Positions 63,001 to 64,000 of a stretch of 64,000 nt of DNA are shown piece by piece. Location: contig JAJEKV010000379.1 of assembly GCA_021234155.1 (NCBI GenBank), forward strand, positions 1 through 64,000, given 5' to 3'. This stretch comes from Isoetes taiwanensis (taxonomy: Eukaryota; Streptophyta; Lycopodiopsida; Isoetales; Isoetaceae). The notes beneath the pieces were generated by a model, which had not been told where the DNA came from, searched no databases, and saw only the letters and a program-made list of their open reading frames with translations. Numbering within the stretch: position 1 is the first letter of the stretch; each line of letters begins with the position of its first letter. The position numbers were made by a program, and so were the translations under genes.

Positions 63001-64000
63001 GAAAAAGAACCATAATTTAACCGAACGGATTAGAAACAAATAAATCACTGATTATCCGGTAGCTATCAGTAATAGACCTCGTTAAACCGAAGCTCCAAGA
63101 ACGACAACTACATGAGGCAAAGGGAAGTAACGTGTTTGTTCGGGATGGTGAAGGACGTCATCCAATACCTTAGCACAAGTTTGAGCCATAAGGAATGGAC
63201 GTTTAGGGTTTAGGGCCCATTCCCCGATCTTCCTATTCTTAACCAACGGCAAAAATCCTTGGGTTCGGAACATAATCCCCAAAGTTGCTGGCAATAGATC
63301 ACTTCTGGCTGTGGCAAAATACTCCTTCAAGAATTGCCACGAGTTCTCCGCATAAATCAATTCCCAAAGATCAATACTCGGAAAGCAAAACCTTAATATA
63401 TTATCCAACACTTAAATGCTTGGATATGTTACCCTAATGACACTTGAAAATAAAAATATCCAAAGATATCAAACAAACCTCAAACCAAGAATCTTAATAG
63501 GAACCGGACTAATTTACGGCGGAGGATTATTGAAATGGATATAAGACCGTAAGGTCACATGCTCTATAATTCACATTTCAGCCAGTTGACTCTTGAAGAA
63601 CCTAGAAGCTTACGTCTTGGCGGGACATAGGATAATTTTCTTACAACAAATAAGGGGTTTGCGGTTACGTGATTTTTCATTAATCTGCTCATTACTCCAA
63701 AGGTAGAAGACCTCTAGTTCCTTGGTCGAATGCAAGGGTTTATGATGGAAAATTAAGTATTATCATCGGTATGAATGGCTAAAATCTCAAATCATTTTGA
63801 GCCATGCTATGATGATCGAAAACATATTACGGAAGATCTGATTCCATGAATATCAAAATATAACTGTTGAAGATATGAGAGAAAGATTCATCATATACAC
63901 ATTTGCGCTTTGCACAAGGGAAAAGAGATTGGAGAATTGAACCCTAAGCACCGAAGACATATGCTTTTCCTCATTCTGGGACAGTCTCAAGAAGCATTGC
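57010..64000. other. No recognisable gene
   Basis: Short frames only; the longest are 58,182-58,487 (plus) and 63,082-63,411 (minus, 109 codons, protein-like but unassigned). A direct duplication of GTGTAACCTTTCCAAAGGGATGA-type sequence lies near 59,169-59,215, and a shorter one (GCCATCATTTGCA) near 58,379-58,441. Much of the region almost lacks CAG and CTG. Confidence 0.4.

Overview
The window looks like sparse, repeat-filled nuclear DNA from a land plant. The evidence is spliceosomal GT-AG introns, an eIF1 (SUI1) gene fragment of plant type, TTTAGGG-type telomere motifs, and remains of LINE and Ty3/Gypsy retrotransposons. I cannot name the species; a non-seed plant or gymnosperm is a guess. 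I see no prokaryotic genes, CRISPR array, rRNA or convincing tRNA. Most of the 64 kb holds no intact gene.

Layout. 1-7.4 kb: nothing recognised. 7.4-8.5 kb (minus): broken gene of the 6-phosphogluconolactonase-type beta-propeller lactonase family. 8.5-15.8 kb: nothing recognised. 15.8-17.3 kb: GC-rich patch, then a decayed Ty3/Gypsy reverse transcriptase. 20.8-21.4 kb: cluster of exon-like blocks of an unknown protein. 23.2-29.0 kb (minus): decayed LINE with ORF1, endonuclease, RT and 3' end in the right order, a pentanucleotide tail, a candidate 5' tandem repeat and a MITE inserted in it. 35-38.3 kb: fragments of host genes (eIF1, a possible C2 domain, an unknown exon) and a 180-bp tandem duplication. 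54.1-55.8 kb: an unusual minisatellite. 57-64 kb: nothing recognised.

The most interesting part is 41.7-53.7 kb, a nearly intact retroelement on the minus strand. It has 2.7-kb direct terminal repeats (41,808-44,487 and 48,859-51,544) around three long reading frames: a 534-residue protein of unknown type, a 292-residue protein, and a reverse transcriptase joined to it by a +1 frameshift at CTT TAA. The RT looks Penelope-like (PLE/TERT side of the RT tree): a K-x-H-K motif, GIPMG...SP and YFDD. I see no GIY-YIG nuclease, integrase, protease or RNase H. Each terminal repeat carries a small SAP-like reading frame ending at a possible splice donor, so a spliced mRNA into the 534-residue frame is plausible. 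A third, diverged terminal repeat lies head-to-head at 51,545-53,599. All three repeats end in GCTGGTAG and run into TA dinucleotides: short internally, over 100 bp at both outer ends.

A caution covers the whole window. Where the two terminal repeats should be identical, they differ mostly at CAG/CTG triplets, in small clusters. Long stretches elsewhere lack CAG/CTG almost entirely. This may be read error at methylated CHG sites, so some frameshifts and 'pseudogene' calls here may be artefacts.
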